A stretch of 64,000 bases of DNA, taken from positions 8,128,597-8,192,596 of the forward strand of contig JABAKD010000010.1 of assembly GCA_012845835.1 (NCBI GenBank), written 5' to 3'. The translations under genes and the position numbers were made by a program. Numbering within the stretch: position 1 is the stretch's first letter; the number at the start of each line of letters is the position of its first letter. Shown piece by piece: positions 1 through 12,474 of this stretch. Below the pieces are notes generated by a model. That model saw only the letters and a program-made list of their open reading frames with translations, did not search any database and had not been told where the DNA came from. This DNA comes from Undaria pinnatifida. Its lineage: Eukaryota > Sar > Phaeophyceae > Laminariales > Alariaceae.

Positions 1-2954
1 CCTCGGAGACTTGGGGCAGACGGATTACTCAGCGTGAGTCCTTCATTCGTTTCCCTTGTCTCCAACGGGGGTGCCGCTGTTATTGTCGTTGGTGGTTGTC
101 TAACCCTTCACAAGGGTGCTCATGTTTTGGGGACAAAAAATGTCCGGAACTAGAGTAGGATAAATTTGGCGGTACTTTGAAGGGTTTAGGAATAGTAGGT
201 ACTCGGTGGGATGAGACCAACCGCGGGTACTCGGTTTGGAGAAATGCGGTAACGTGTCTCTGCCGCTGCTGCTTCTGCTGCTACCGCCGCTGCCGTGCGA
301 GTCTCGCGGGAAAACGTGCTAAAACTGAAGGCGGCCACTGTCCGTACGACTACGTCCCTTGTGATTATTCGCTTGCCGGTCGGTTCGTGCTTGGCTAGTT
401 GACTTGTTCGGTTGCTTGCTCACCCGCTCGATCGTTGATTTTTTTTTCCCTTTCTCGCTTTTTCCTTGCCTCTCTGTATCCTTATTTTAGCGAAACGCTG
501 GCGGCCATTGACGCTGACAAGTCCTTGGACTTCGTCGTTCACGTCGGCGACTTGTCCTACGCCGATTGCGACCAGGTGACACACCCGCCCCTCGTGTTCT
601 CTCGTCTCAACAACCGCTTCCCTCGTCGCGTGCCGCCGGTTACCCGCGGCGTTTGCAATTATCCCCCCCCCACATTCAGGGGGAGACCAAGAAGAGGTAC
701 TGTCTATAGATAAGTTTGGCGGGTACAAGACAGACCAAAAGAAAGAATAGAAAAAAGGGAAAGGCTGGCGCTAAGAAATAAGGTGAAAGAGGATAAGCAC
801 TTCAAGATATGCGGGGGGTTAAGGGAAGATATTGGAATGAAAACGTACCTGCAATGGATTACGCGAAAAAGCTGGAACTGCGATTTCGTGTAGGGGACCT
901 GGACCTACCAGAAAGAAGAAAGAGATATACCAGTAGTCGGGAGGAGGAGGAGGAGGACGTGGCTACAAATATGTGCCCGTGTGGCACAACAATAGAGCGT
1001 AGGACTCACATAGTAGGAGAATGTAAAATATACAAGGAGGAACGAGATGCGTTAGAGACGAGGAAATTAGACCTATGTGAAAGGAAGAGTTTGGTAGACT
1101 AGAGAGTAGCGAGAAAACGATTGCTATCCTAGGAAATAGATGGTGGCCGCAGACGGCGAAACAGAACGGGGATTGGATAAACAAACAGTTTCTATGTAAT
1201 ATATAGAAGAAGCGTAATGAGCGCCCAAATGTTGGAGGTGTCTCTATTAGGAGTAGGAACGGCGCTCCGTCTCGAAAGGGATGCGTGGTCAACGGTCAAA
1301 TGACTAAGGCAAGCAACAAATGAGTACGCCCCCCCTTCCCCCCCCCACCCCCCGATTGTTGCTTTGTCCCCCTACTTTGTATGTGGTCGATTCGTCCCCG
1401 CTATGTCCGCGGTCCCACAAACCGGGGCGCTGACTTTTGCTGACCGCGTTTTGGCATGACCATGAAGGGCGCGCACTCCGGGGTGTTTGTAGCAGAGCTG
1501 AAGCACCCTCACCCGTTGTGGGTGTTGTGGACTGGCTGGCTGTCTTGCTGTGTTTGACGGGCGACTGAGGGTGTTTGGCGTCAGGCCAAAATATCGCCCC
1601 CGCCGCCGTACTACGTACCTGTTACCTCAGTATTGATACGTGTCGTGACCGGTATGGATGCAGTGTGCCCTTGGGGTTTCGCCAATGTAATCATTCGCAT
1701 CCCGCTCCGCCCCCCCCTCCCCCTCCTTGAGTAATCTCTTTCGTGCATTCGTCTGACTCTCACCCTCATCAACCCCTGCGCTCCCGCCTGTCCGTCGAAC
1801 CTGGACAATAAAAACAAAGAAAAAACACGAAAAAATACTAACCTAAACTAACTAAAATGCATCAACAAACGTGTGTGCAGCCCCGCTGGGACTCCTTCAT
1901 GCGCCTGCTGGAACCCGTGGCCAGCCGCCTTCCGTGGATGGTTGCGGCCGGTAACCACGAGATTGAAGCGGGCGCTACCGGCTCTAGGCCGTTCGTGGCC
2001 TACGAGAAGCGCTTCCGGATGCCCGCCACGGCCCCGCCGTCGCAAGGGTACAATTGCGGCAGAGGCGGGGGCCTGGATGGGTTGGCCGACGGCAGCGGCC
2101 GCGGTGACGGCGCTTGCGGCGAAGGCCTCGGCGCGGACGAGGCGAATGCGGCGGCGGCGGCGGTGGCGACCCGCTTGGAGGCCGTGGGAGAGAGGCCGGC
2201 GGGGAAGGCCGTGGGCGCGGCCGTTCGCGCGTCAGCGAGGGCGGTGCGCGAAACATTTGGGATGGCTGGTGGGGCTGGAGGGGGGGAAGGGGGGCAGGCG
2301 GACGGGCAGGACGAGGAAGAGGAGGAGGGGGAACTGCCCATGTGCTGTCCGTCGGAGTGGTCGGGAACCTACGACTACGGTAACAGGTGAACCTCCTGCT
2401 TTCTTTGTTCGTGTTTGTGGTTTGGTTCCTTTGCTCGTGCATGAATTGGTGTTGGAGTTTTGAGCCGGTGTTTTTAGCTGGTGTTGGTGTTTTGTATTGG
2501 TTTTGATGTGTTAGCTGGCGCTGGTGCTTGGTTTGGTGTTGGTATTTTAGTTGGTGCTTTGGGTTGGTGTGTTGGATTGATGTTGGTATGTTGAGTTGGT
2601 GTTCGTGTTTAGTAGGTGTTTGGGTTTGAATTGGTGTTGTTCGTGTTTGATTTCCTTGCTTGTGCTCGAGTTGGTGCTCTTCTGCGAGTTGGCGTTCGTG
2701 TTTTCAGTTGTTTGCATGGTTCTTGACTCGCGGGACGCGAAAAAATTGGTGCCGTTCTTCTGAGTGCGGCGGAGTCACCTTTAGAGGCTCCGGGGCCAAC
2801 GTCGACGACGATACGAACGTACGGAAAAGAAGCGTGTGTGTCCATACAACACGCTGTCTTGAAATATGAGGACCGTTTGGCTATTTATATATAACAGTCC
2901 AAATGGTGCTTTCATGTCCGGACAAGGTGGAACCATATACCGCCGCAGGAACTT

Positions 2955-3018
<64 letters not shown>

Positions 3019-6000
3019 GCCCTCGTGGACGCTCACCTATCCTCCTCTCAGCGTCTCGCGCGCGAGTCGAAGCCTAGAACCTCGCGCTTTCCCTCATGTG
3101 CCGACACAGCCTCACTCGTTCGCCTTGCCCGCTCTCGCGCTCCCTCCACTCCCCGTACACTTTTATGTTCCACGCTCTCCAGCTTCTACTCCTTCGACGT
3201 CGGCCCGGTGCATGTGACCGTGTTGAACCCGTACACCTCCTCGGGGGAGGACTCCGAGCAATACCGGTGGTTGCAGCGGGTACGGCGCACGCTGTAGACT
3301 GTAGATGCGGCAACGTGCTGTTGCGCGAATGCCACCGTCTGTGTATGTGGCCGTGATGCGTTTGTTTTGGGACGGAGTCCGAAATACATGCGGCTGCGTG
3401 TTGCTGGGCGCTGCTCTGGGCGCGTTTCCAGCCGTGCTCAGTTGCTTTGTTGCCCTCGAGACCGTCGCGGGTCGACCCCGCTGCTTGTTTCCTGGCAATG
3501 ACTGTGTTGGTGGTGGTGCTGGTAGTGGTGGTGGCGAGGTGTTTGGCAGGTTTGCTGGTATCGTTAGTGTCGTCATTTGAAACCATTTCGAAAGCTAAGT
3601 CCGTGATCGCAAGCAAGGCTTATCAGGTGCGAGTTTGACGAGTTTGACCTATTTTGTTTCGGTTTTTACCGAGCGCGCATTTCTTTCCGCTCTCCAGTCT
3701 GGGTTTTCCTCTCTCCGATGTTGCCTGCTTTTCGTCTAAAGTTCGCGCGCGGAGAGCATCGATAGACCGGGGGCTTTAAAAAGCAAATGTCGCAGTGGAC
3801 TACCGCTTCGAGTCCCCCCCCCCCCACTTATCATTATTCGCGTGTGTGGTACTCCCCGTCTCCCCCCCCTATTCGTATAATAATGTGTTTCGCTCAATCT
3901 GTCCCCTTGATCCCCTCCTCCCTGCCTCCCTCCTTTTTCTTTCTTTTTTATTGTTTTCGGACTGACAGGATCTGGAGTCGACCGATCGCACACTCACCCC
4001 ATGGATCATAGTAATGGCGCACTGCCCCTGGTACAACTCCAACCTCGCTCATCAGGGCGAGCGGCAGACGGAGACGGCCATGCGCGCCATGGAGCCCCTT
4101 CTCTACGAGCACAAGGTCGCGGTTGTCATCGCTGGCCACGTGCATGGTAAGAGCGCCAGAGCTGCGCGCTCGCGTTCCGCGTTGTTGTTGTTGTTGTTGT
4201 TGCTGTTAGTGCTGTTGTTGCTGTTGTTTGTTATCATTGTTTTTCTTCAGGGTGGCAAAAACAATACTCAGAGCTTACGGAAATATAAGAGGTTCTTCGC
4301 GCGGGAATATTGTTACCTCATTGGCCTCGTATTAACCCCAGTTTCGGTATTGTAGTGCGTTTTTGTATATTCGTGTTGCGACCCTTGTGAGTTTCGTTCG
4401 CCGTTCGAAATGCTGCTTTCGTCGAGGCGGTCGCCGTAGCACGTACGCTGTTCTGCGTGCTCAGCGCGAAAAACAACTACCATGGTATTGTATAACAAAA
4501 CCCTCCGGGTGAGTACGGTGCCACGTTTCAAGAAACGTCAACATTTTCGGGCGCGCAGACGACCATGTTCATACCATACAGCCGCCCCTCCTTCCAATTC
4601 GACAATGTAGTTGCGGTCTTACCTTTTGCGACGCGACGGACGCGGCTGCTGCGGCGGCCAACTCTATCCCCGCCGCCTCACTGCTCAGCTCGTAACTACT
4701 TTTTCGCTACACGCAACAGGTGTTATAGGGGGCGTCCAAAACAATTTTGAGATAGATCGATTTCACAACATTTAATCACCCCCCTGCGCCTCCCCTTTGC
4801 CCCTATCCCCCACTCACGCCAACCTCTTGGGTTTCCACTCCACCGCGCAGCGTATGAGCGCTCGTATCCCGTGGTTGGCTTCGAACTCACCGAGGACGGA
4901 CCGACCCACCTCGTCGTAGGCGGCGCGGGAAACCGAGAGGGACATGCCGGTGAGAGGGGTCAGAGGACGAGGGGGGCGATTCCCCGGGGAAGAAACCCCG
5001 CCGTACGTGATGTGAAGATCCGAAGTGCGGAACCTCTCTCGTCTTACATGGGTGTGTGTCGGTGCTTTAGCGACCTGGGAGGCGCGCTCCCCCCCCCTCC
5101 GAAAAATGCGCAGCTGAATTCATTTGAAAGTCGCGTTCCACTGAAGAGCTCGTTTGTTTTTTGTGTATTGATTCAACTTTGCGCTACGGACGCAGTAGGG
5201 CAGGCCTACTTTTACTGAACGTTGTCCGTGTGCGTGGATGTACTGCTGCCTCGCTTTTCCGACGCGATTAGCCGAATTACCCACGCGCACACACCCGCGC
5301 GCGCGCGTGTGCGCTACGTTGCAGGATCGCGGGCGGTTTTCCTGTCCGGCGATATATCTCGCATGGTCACCCGTTGGTGCGCGCGCGTTCGTCAATCCCG
5401 CGCTCTCGGAAAGCGACCTACACCTGTAACTGACCTCATCGTTTGTGTTTTGTTCTTGCTTGTTGTTCTCGTTCTTGTTCTCGTTCTTGTTGTTCCTGTT
5501 TTTTTTTCGTTTGTTATTGTTTGGGTCCATGCTGCTCATGACTCGTGGCGGCGGCGGCGGCGCTGGGGGGGGGCTCATTACGATGCGTGGCTGGTTTTGC
5601 ACCATGTTCAACGGCGTTGTTCAGCCGAGTTCTACTCGCAGCCTGAGTGGAGCGCCTTCCGGAACGGAACCGTCTACGGCTCGGGCCGCCTCGCCATCCG
5701 CAGCTCGTCGCTGGCCCTGTGGGAGTGGAAGGTGAGCAAGGCAGGGGGCAGGGCTAGGGGAGGGACTGGCACAAATTGCACGGGTCTGCTCGGATTGGCG
5801 TGCTTCAAGAGAACGGCGTGCGTTTGGTTGGTGCCGATCGTAGAGCGTTGACACTGAAAACTAGTAAAAGTAGCAGCACGATTTCTCTTGTTGACGCTGC
5901 CGGTTTTTTGTTGATTTTTGTTTTTCTGCGTCTTGGTGTTTTCTGTGTCTGTTGGTTTTTAGTTTACGTGGTATATGTGTGCCTGCGTGCGTGCATGCGT

Positions 6001-6486
6001 GGGTTGTGTGTGTATGTGCGTTATTTGCGTGTATATCGTAAAAAAAAAAAGAAAAACGTATGCATATGGTGTGCATGTGCGTGGGAATGTTTTTGTGCGT
6101 GTGTCGCACGAATGCGAATCTCTGTTGTTCCCTCCAGCACAACGTTTCCATTGTATTCGCTGTGGTCTCGTGCCTCAAGGCATCGTCTCCTCAAAACCTC
6201 GTTTCACCCAACAAAACAGTAAACGTAACGTAATGCAATGCCCCTTGCCTTGTCGCGCTCACAGGCCTCGGGGGAATCCGCCGACCCTCATGACGTCGCG
6301 TTGATCTCCAACCCCTTCTCCCCGTTCACGCCGGGTGACATGCCGCGAGCAGACAATGGCGTCGACGGCGTCGGCCTAAGCGTAAGCGATAGCGTCCCTT
6401 CTAATCATAAGGAGGATGACAGCGGGAAGGACCGAGTCCACGGGAGGCTCCGCGTCCGCCGGCCGCATGCGCGCGTCGCGCTATAG
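1..6486 (+). CDS. Purple acid phosphatase-like metallophosphoesterase, 5' end outside window
   Basis: Hydrolyses phosphomonoesters with a two-metal centre; algal and plant relatives are usually secreted or vacuolar. Exons joined by splice sites and phase: 1-33, 491-575, 1881-2386, 3183-3279, 3969-4146, 4851-4949, 5625-5731 and a last exon 6265-6486 (another acceptor at 6137 is possible). The metal-binding motifs appear in family order: GDLG (exon at 1), GDLSYAD, GNHE, AHCPWY and GHVHAYERSYP, followed by GGAGNREG and the C-terminal PEWSAFRNGT...WEW block. All junctions keep phase with GT-AG ends. The exon at 1881 carries an Ala/Gly/Glu-rich stretch of about 110 residues between the GNHE and FDVGPVH blocks, which is absent from typical members. 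The signal peptide and N-terminal domain lie outside the window. The family call is firm; the last exon boundary is uncertain. Confidence 0.9.
809..1310 (+). mobile_element. LINE (non-LTR retrotransposon) 3'-end remnant in phosphatase intron
   Basis: The open frame 809-1102 encodes an Arg/Lys-rich stretch ending in CPCGTTIERRTHIVGECKIY, a C-C-H-C knuckle like that following reverse transcriptase in many LINEs (zf-RVT type), then an R-D-A-L tail. The frame breaks near 1090, and a second frame continues the similarity-like text (ILGNRWWPQ) to about 1310. No RT core or endonuclease is present. It lies in the intron between the exons ending at 575 and starting at 1881, in the same orientation as the host gene. 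I read it as a dead 5'-truncated copy; the family assignment rests on the motif alone. Confidence 0.6.
2955..3016 (+). repeat. (TTG)n microsatellite in phosphatase intron
   Basis: About 20 TTG units, nearly pure, inside the intron 2387-3182. Confidence 0.95.
4181..4232 (+). repeat. (TTG/CTG)n microsatellite in phosphatase intron
   Basis: TTG units with CTG interruptions, beginning about 35 bases after the exon donor at 4147, in the intron before the AYERSYP exon. Confidence 0.9.
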
Positions 6487-7491
6487 CATGATGTGTCTTG
6501 TCATATATTGCCCCGCATTTTTTCACACCCCCGCCACTCTGTGATGCGATCCGGCTGGTCTCTGATTCTGCGCAATTTTGAGGACGTACATCCGTTCTAA
6601 AAACAAAACAAAAAAGGTATTAGCGGAGACGGTGGCTGTTGACAATATAGGTTGCGCCCGGGTGGGGGGGGTCAAGGCTTGGCTCACGAGGTCAGCCTGT
6701 CCATTTCTGGTATTTCTGGTATGATATTTGATGTAAATTGTTGGTGTTAGGGTGAGGATGTGGTTGTTGTCTATGGTGGATATTGGTACTTTTTAGATTC
6801 CGGGTTCTCTCGTTGAACCGTCGTACCTGGGTCGAGTTGCTTGAGAGGTTGCATGCGCGCTTGTGCGCGTAAGGTGGGACGCTCGAGCTGTGGGAGGACT
6901 CGTGTCAGGCCGCGGTGGCGGCGGCAACGTTTTTGTTGCTGTTGGTGGTGGTTGGCGGTGGTGGTTGGTGGTCGTTGTTTCCATGTGCGTTGCGTTCGAG
7001 AGGCGCCTCTCAAGTAAATGCCAATTTCTCTTGTGTAATCCGCCTGTTGAGACTGCAATCCGATTTCGACTTTTTTTTTCTTGTTGTGCGATCAACAGCT
7101 GTTTGCTGTCAATTACTGTATTTTCAAAACACAAACAACGTTGACTCACAGGAAAACGGATCTCGTTCAAAGCACTTTTTGTTCGTTCTCGTCGGAAGAT
7201 TCATTCTCAAAAACAAAAATCGGTTGTTTTAGCTGGACAGTCGCGGTCCGGCGTTAGTGCGAGGTCCCAGTCTAGTTCGGCAAGCTGCACGTATTGGGCT
7301 GTGGTACCGGTAGAGGTAAGAGCGAAGTAGCGTCTACACAACAGTGGCAGCAGCAGCATCAACAGTAGGGAGAACCGGCGGCAGGAGCATGAGGAAATAG
7401 GGAGACAGCACGTGGTAATATCGATCGCAATCTCCCACCAACCCTCCCGGTTGCATCACGAGCAGAAATGTTAAAGCGGGAGGGGGTGTAC
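6487..7491. other. Intergenic, nothing recognised
   Basis: Follows the stop of the phosphatase gene. Short open frames here are in GT-rich or purine-biased sequence (TGGTGG tracts near 6910-6980) and show no splice-site or family support. Confidence 0.6.
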
Positions 7492-7566
7492 TCAGTAAGT
7501 GCATGGCCATAGTCGTATGTCCATAGACCCTCGCATCCCTGCTATGCCGGGACGGAGCACGTCGGG
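7492..7566 (+). repeat. Dispersed repeat C, copy 1
   Basis: Contains GCATGGCCATAGTCGTATG and CCATAGACCCTCGCATCCCT followed by CCGGGACGGAGCACGTCGGG. The same text recurs at 59,880-59,975 and 60,170-60,258 near the other gene end. It is followed here by a G-run at 7568-7584. Confidence 0.85.
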
Positions 7567-7944
7567 AGGGGGGGGGGGGGGGGGGTTAAGGGAAGGGAGA
7601 TTGTAGGAGTCTTCAAGCGTCGCTTGGCTCTCGTCTACACGTTCCCCGGGGCTCGATTTTTGTTCGAATTTTGTTTCCACATTTGTTTTGGGCAAAACAT
7701 CGACCAGGTTTATCTTGAAACGGCCATAAAATTCAGATTTCCCCTCCATGAAAAATATAAAAAGGTAAGCAGAATGGCTGTACAATAATACACCTACCTA
7801 TGATACATTGACAATAACAACCACCCGCCTATTGGTAATATCATGTGATATTGTCACTGATCATGCTTATGATAACCCCCGCCCTATATACTGACCATGT
7901 CATATAATAATATAGTCTAATGCTTACTACAATCTACCCTCCAT

Positions 7945-8190
7945 GCGGGTTTTATAGTATCAGTGCACATAATTATTATTATGGAAAATCGTCCTGTTGA
8001 CCCTGACTGACAGCATCCGGGGGAGTCCCCGACCTATATCTTTCATGAGGATAAAATATATAACACGCGCGAACGACCTTCCGTAAATTTTGTGCAACTA
8101 CTGTATATTAGCGAAACATAGACGTACCACGCAGCTTGCACAGTTGAGTTTCAATCATTCCATCGGTCGTACTCACAGCTGACTGACGCT
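7945..8190 (+). repeat. Dispersed repeat family A, diverged copy
   Basis: Shows the family landmarks in order: TTTTATAGT leader, TGTTGACCCTGA, GGGGGAGTCCCCGACCTATAT, ATGAGGA, CACGCGCGA, GCTTGCACAGTTGAGTTTC and CTCACAGCTGA. The ATG found in other copies is lost here (TTGAGTTTC). Confidence 0.65.
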
Positions 8191-8477
8191 TTTCAGTTTT
8201 TATAAAAAATGGAGCTCGAGGTATTCGATTCGTTGTACTCTGAGGAATTTCCACACAAAAGATCAGATCGAAAATCGCAAAATTGAGTCTGGAAAACGCC
8301 GGCAAGTACTGCCTTGCGAACACAGCTGGACCAGCTCCTACGTACGAGCAGTGCGGCTGCAGTTCTGTTGTGTATATACTTCTACTGCTCCTGCTGCTGC
8401 CGCCGCCATACGACGAGTAGTAGTGTACAGTGCTGCTTGCTCTGCTGTAAAATCAGCTACGAAAAACAAGGGTGTAT

Positions 8478-8815
8478 ATGTGTGGTGGTACTCCGAGTGG
8501 GGGATGCGTGGTTGGTTGGTGTTGGGAAGAGAGTGCCCCTCATGGGTTCCAGTGTCTTTGATTGGTCTCTCCTCATGCATGGCTCGCTGGATAGACTCAA
8601 GGCTTATCCATTATTATTGCTCGAAATAGAACGCTAAAGGACAGGCAAAACAGGGCTAGGCTGGGCAGGGCAGTGAGATAAGGGGTTTCCTGATTGTTGT
8701 CCCATCATCGTCATCTACATTATCGCCCATCTATGATGGCCTTGACGTGAATGTGACATATAATATCACGTGGTTTCACCTCGACCATGACATGGTCTCA
8801 CGTCGAATCTATAAA
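8478..8815 (+). repeat. Dispersed repeat D, copy 1
   Basis: A block starting TGGTACTCCGAGTGGGGGAT and ending GGTCTCACGTCGAATCTATA. It is repeated in the same orientation and order at about 9,895-10,240 with substitutions and small indels. No coding content recognised. Confidence 0.85.
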
Positions 8816-9269
8816 CTGTCCTTCTACATATGTGTGTGTTTTTCTTGTTCACCGTGTTCTTTCTCTGCACTCAGCAATGATTATTTTTTGCACCCGTTGT
8901 GCAGTATGTAGTAGTAGTGTCGCATTGATGGCCTCTGTTTGCCTGTGTCATCCTTCACCTTTACGGGCATGCGCGGAGCCGCAGGCGGGCGTCAGCCCGA
9001 CGCGGGAAATATTGCCTTGAACTTTAGATACATACATACATGTTATAATGTGTCGAATGCTCGAAATTCGTACATTCCTGGCAGCTGGGTACACGTACAC
9101 GAAGTATGTGACAAATAAAATTTTGAAATGTTCTGATCTTGCGATCCATGTACAGTAACACACCACAAAGCTATAACACTTTGTATACCACCACACCTAG
9201 AAAATGTTTGTATACCACACCCAACAACATCAAATCTGCGAAAATAATAACAATACCAGGCAGGTGATA

Positions 9270-9360
9270 TAACATGATAAACTGATGCATTCCTTCTACA
9301 ACCGTCAGATTTGTCCCCTTGAAGGATTTATAGTTTCCGCGCACATATTGAGTTGCCCCC
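9270..9360 (+). repeat. Dispersed repeat family B (upstream part of family A)
   Basis: Carries TGATAAACTGATGCATTCCT, ACCGTCAGATTTGTCCCCTT and TTATAGTTTCCGCGCACA, followed by a C-rich tract. The same module recurs at 11.2, 12.5, 15.0, 15.7, 15.8, 16.0 and 62.4-62.8 kb, and reversed at 18.1-18.3 kb. Confidence 0.85.
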
Positions 9361-9419
9361 CTCCCCCCGCCCCGATCCCTCTTGTTCAAACGCCCCACCT
9401 AAAATCAAACTCTGCCAGA

Positions 9420-9530
9420 GTTGTTGTTGTTGTTCTCACATTAACTCGCATAATCAAGTCCGTGGTCACAGGACAGGCTCCAGTCACTCTGGAGCTGAGG
9501 AATACCCCAGGGAAAACCACACACAGCCCA
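9420..9530 (+). repeat. Dispersed repeat E, copy 1, headed by (TTG)n
   Basis: A short TTG run then CTCACATTAACTCGCATAAT, AAGTCCGTGGTCACAGGACA and the palindrome GGCTCCAGTCACTCTGGAGC. A second copy, also headed by a TTG run, is at 24,705-24,825. A reversed copy is at 18,905-19,020. Confidence 0.85.
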
Positions 9531-9765
9531 AGGTGGTACACGCATATATATATATCACAGCTGACGCAATTCATGCCTCCACCAGAAACATATAAAAGTG
9601 AAATCGGGAGTCAGTCTACGATGTGCCAGGTCCAGGCCGGTGCATACGTCTCACTACTCACGCCTGGAGAAACCAAATATTCCGATTGCCACCCAAGGAA
9701 GACTACCACGTATATATTACACGTAGTATCTATCACTACGCATACGCACGACAGGCATAAGTCAA

Positions 9766-9850
9766 TTGGAGAAAAAGAAACGAAGAAAAGAAAAGAAGAT
9801 AAAGGAAAGAAAAGAAAAGAGAAGAAAAAACGAAACAAGACGAAAAAGTA
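9766..9850 (+). repeat. Polypurine (GA-rich) tract
   Basis: About 85 bases almost entirely A and G on the plus strand; likely low-complexity sequence. Confidence 0.85.
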
Positions 9851-9892
9851 AGAAACACTGGCAACTGATATCACCTCATTATCTTTCTAGTG

Positions 9893-10245
9893 TAGTGGTA
9901 CTCCGAGTGGGGGATGCGTGGTTGGTCGGTTTTGGGAAGCGTGCTCCTCATGGGTTCCGGTGCTCTTGTTTGGTCTCTCCTCATGGCTCGCTGGATAGTC
10001 TCAAAAGCTTATACAATATTTCCTCTACACATTGAATACTAAAAGATAGACATAGCAGAGCTGCAGGGTAGCGCAGGGTAGAGCAGGGTAGATCAGGTAG
10101 TGAGAGGTGGGGCGTCCTGCTTGTCCCATCACCGTCACCTAAATTACCGCCCATCTATGATGGCCTTGACGTGAATGTGACATCTAATGTCAGGTGGTTT
10201 CACCTCAACCATGACATGGTTTCACGTCGAATCTATAAAACTATC
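9893..10245 (+). repeat. Dispersed repeat D, copy 2
   Basis: Second copy of the 8,478-8,815 block in direct orientation about 1.4 kb downstream. Family B and repeat E copies lie between the two. Confidence 0.85.
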
Positions 10246-11198
10246 CTCCTACGGAGGGCACTCCATTACACTAGCCATTCATGCCGTGGCTCCAATTAAT
10301 TAACCCCCCCCCCCCCCCTCCTCTTATGTTTTCCTCCCGCTCCCTCTTGTTCAAACACCCCACCTAAAATCAAAATATAGACTATATGCCAGATGTAATA
10401 GAGTGACAGTATATCAGAAGATCTGGCAATATATTCGGTAAGATAGTCCGCAGAGTCATGGTCTATTGGCCACAAGAAGATTCTCATGAACGGAATATTC
10501 TAAGTGGAGCGGATGACCCGTAGAATCTAGCTAGCTTATACCACAAGAGCGTTCTCGGAAATGGAACGTTCCTCCTCTGGACAAGATAGATAGAAGTAAG
10601 CGCGTTAGGCGCTCATGGGAATATAGAACATCTAGGAGAACGCTCCTTGTACGTTCCATAGGTAAAGGTCCAGAAAAGAGCACAGCAGCAATGCTGGGGT
10701 GAAGCAAACTCTGTGAGCTTCACCCCATCCCCGTACTCCTTCTCCTCCTCCTTCTCCTCCTCCTCCTCTTCCTGTCTCCTCGAGCTTGTCATAGCTCAAT
10801 GCCGATAATGAGAAATCTGTAAAGAAGAACCGGTGCTGTCTCCGAGCGAAGCTGATACCCCTGCGTCTTTTCTCTCCCACCTTCCGGCACCACGACTCCT
10901 TCACACAGAGTAATAAACACTCCCAAGCAGTTTATATCACCTCATTTTATTTCTAGCCATCCATGCCGTAGCTCCAATTCATACCCCCCCCCCCCCCCCC
11001 CCCCCAAACGCCCCCTCCTTCCCCACCACCCGAACCATCGCCTAGGCCCAGCACCACGTGTATAGCAAGTCCCTACATCTATGCGACCTAGCGCTGTTGG
11101 AAATCCCCTCCCTCCCCCCGCCCCCCCATCCCCCGAACCCCCCCCCCCACCCCTTCGAACACTCCGCCCTCTCCTCACTGGTTGTACGACTTGCAGCA
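10246..11198. other. Repeat mosaic without genes
   Basis: Contains two copies of a GCCGTAGCTCCAATTCAT-like module, each followed by a long C-run (about 10,303 and 10,984), and a TC/TCC-rich tract at 10,738-10,772. The module recurs at about 15,240 and 15,390, and reversed near 18,480. No gene seen. Confidence 0.6.
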
Positions 11199-11457
11199 TA
11201 CACTTGATAAACTGATGCATTTCCTTCCACATCTGTCAGATTTTGTCCCCCTCAAGAACGATTTTTTTTATTGTTTCCGCGCACAGACTGACTTACATCG
11301 CCCTGTTGACCCTGCTACAAGCTACACTGCTGTGGTTCCAAGGGGAGTCGCCGACCTACTACACCCAGTAATACGCGCGATCGGAGTATCACACACAGCT
11401 TGCAAAGATAAGTTTCGACAAGATCTTCGATCTCACAGCTGGAGTGTATTTTATTGA
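11199..11457 (+). repeat. Dispersed repeat family A copy
   Basis: Full-length leader with family B at its 5' end, then CCCTGTTGACCCTG, GGGGAGTCGCCGACCTA, ACGCGCGATCGGAGTATCAC and GCTTGCAAAGATAAGTTTCG. The start codon is mutated (ATAAG for ATGAG), so this copy cannot begin the conserved peptide. Confidence 0.85.
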
Positions 11458-12159
11458 GAAACTAGGACACTCTCAGGTGGCCGACCGATGACGGTCTTCA
11501 GGGGTTTCTCGGAGTCGTTGCGAGACGAACTCGAGCATCACATATGGTGTAGAAGATACATATTTCCGGTTGAACAGGGGCGCTCGATGACCCAACTACA
11601 GCTTACTGACCGATGAACGGGAAGACGCTCAGGTGCGGTTGAGAAGAGTGAGAGGAGAGGGGGGGGGTCCACCTATTTCCTCAACGTCGAAAAAGCTGCT
11701 AAGTTCCAAAACCATATTCGACCGGCGTCTAGATGTCAGCCATGCTCCAGAAGCCTATAGACCGTTGCAGGGCTGTCAGAAAATCGTCGAATAGTCCCAA
11801 AACACGATCTACCCTCATCATTTTAGAACGCGAACTACGCGTACAGGGACAACAATTCCTTGAGTGAACAGCAGCCACTACACTACCGTTGTGTTTGTGC
11901 AGCTTAACCTTGTACCTGGTATCTGGTAGGATTAGCCGATACTCATGGACTACGCAGATAGCGCAGTGTCCCGAACCGCTACGAGCATTAGATGGCATTG
12001 CCACACCCACAAGCAACTCTGTAGGCTACGTGCTACTGCTGTGGCACTGCAGCAATGTTATTGTACATTCGCTACTGAACATTGATAATGATAATAGGCT
12101 GATATCACCTATTTCTTGACATGTTTTTATTTTTATTGTAGATACCGTACATACCAATG
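11458..12159. other. Intergenic, nothing recognised
   Basis: Unique-looking sequence between two family A regions. The longest open frame (95 codons, minus strand, 11,729-12,016) has no recognisable motif. Confidence 0.5.
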
Positions 12160-12211
12160 AATAAATATATTTTCTTAGCCTTGCGCTCAGCGTTTGACCC
12201 ACACTGCTCGT

Positions 12212-12397
12212 CGCAGGAGCTGTATTTTGTCGCGATTTCTCCGGGGGCGTGCTCTCCGACCTCCGGTTCCCCGGGAGGGTCGGTCGCCCCGTTGGCGCCG
12301 ACTTCGTGGGGACTTGTGCGGGCGACGGCAAGGTCGAGATCTACGACATTCTTCGCCCGCCCGGCACAAACACGCCGTCCACGTTTCGTGGCGATGA
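12212..12397 (+). pseudogene. Isolated exon-like coding fragment, possibly captured
   Basis: A GC-rich island in an AT-richer repeat region. One plus-strand frame reads RDFSGGVLSDLRFPGR and then DFVGTCAGDGKVEIYDI, which looks like true coding sequence and vaguely like a beta-propeller blade. It is bounded by an acceptor-like CGTCGCAG and a donor-like GATGAC|GTATGT. No partner exons were found, and family A copies flank both sides. It may be an exon carried by a transposon or a relic of a lost gene. The product is not identified. Confidence 0.3.
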
Positions 12398-12474
12398 CGT
12401 ATGTATGCAGTAGTGGTGTCATGCATATATATATACTCCGCCCTCCCCTCACCGGTTATTCGACTTACAGGATT

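Noticed and set aside
5222-5851. 209-codon plus frame covering a phosphatase exon
   Set aside because: Only the 5,625-5,731 part in the correct phase matches the family; the rest runs through an intron.
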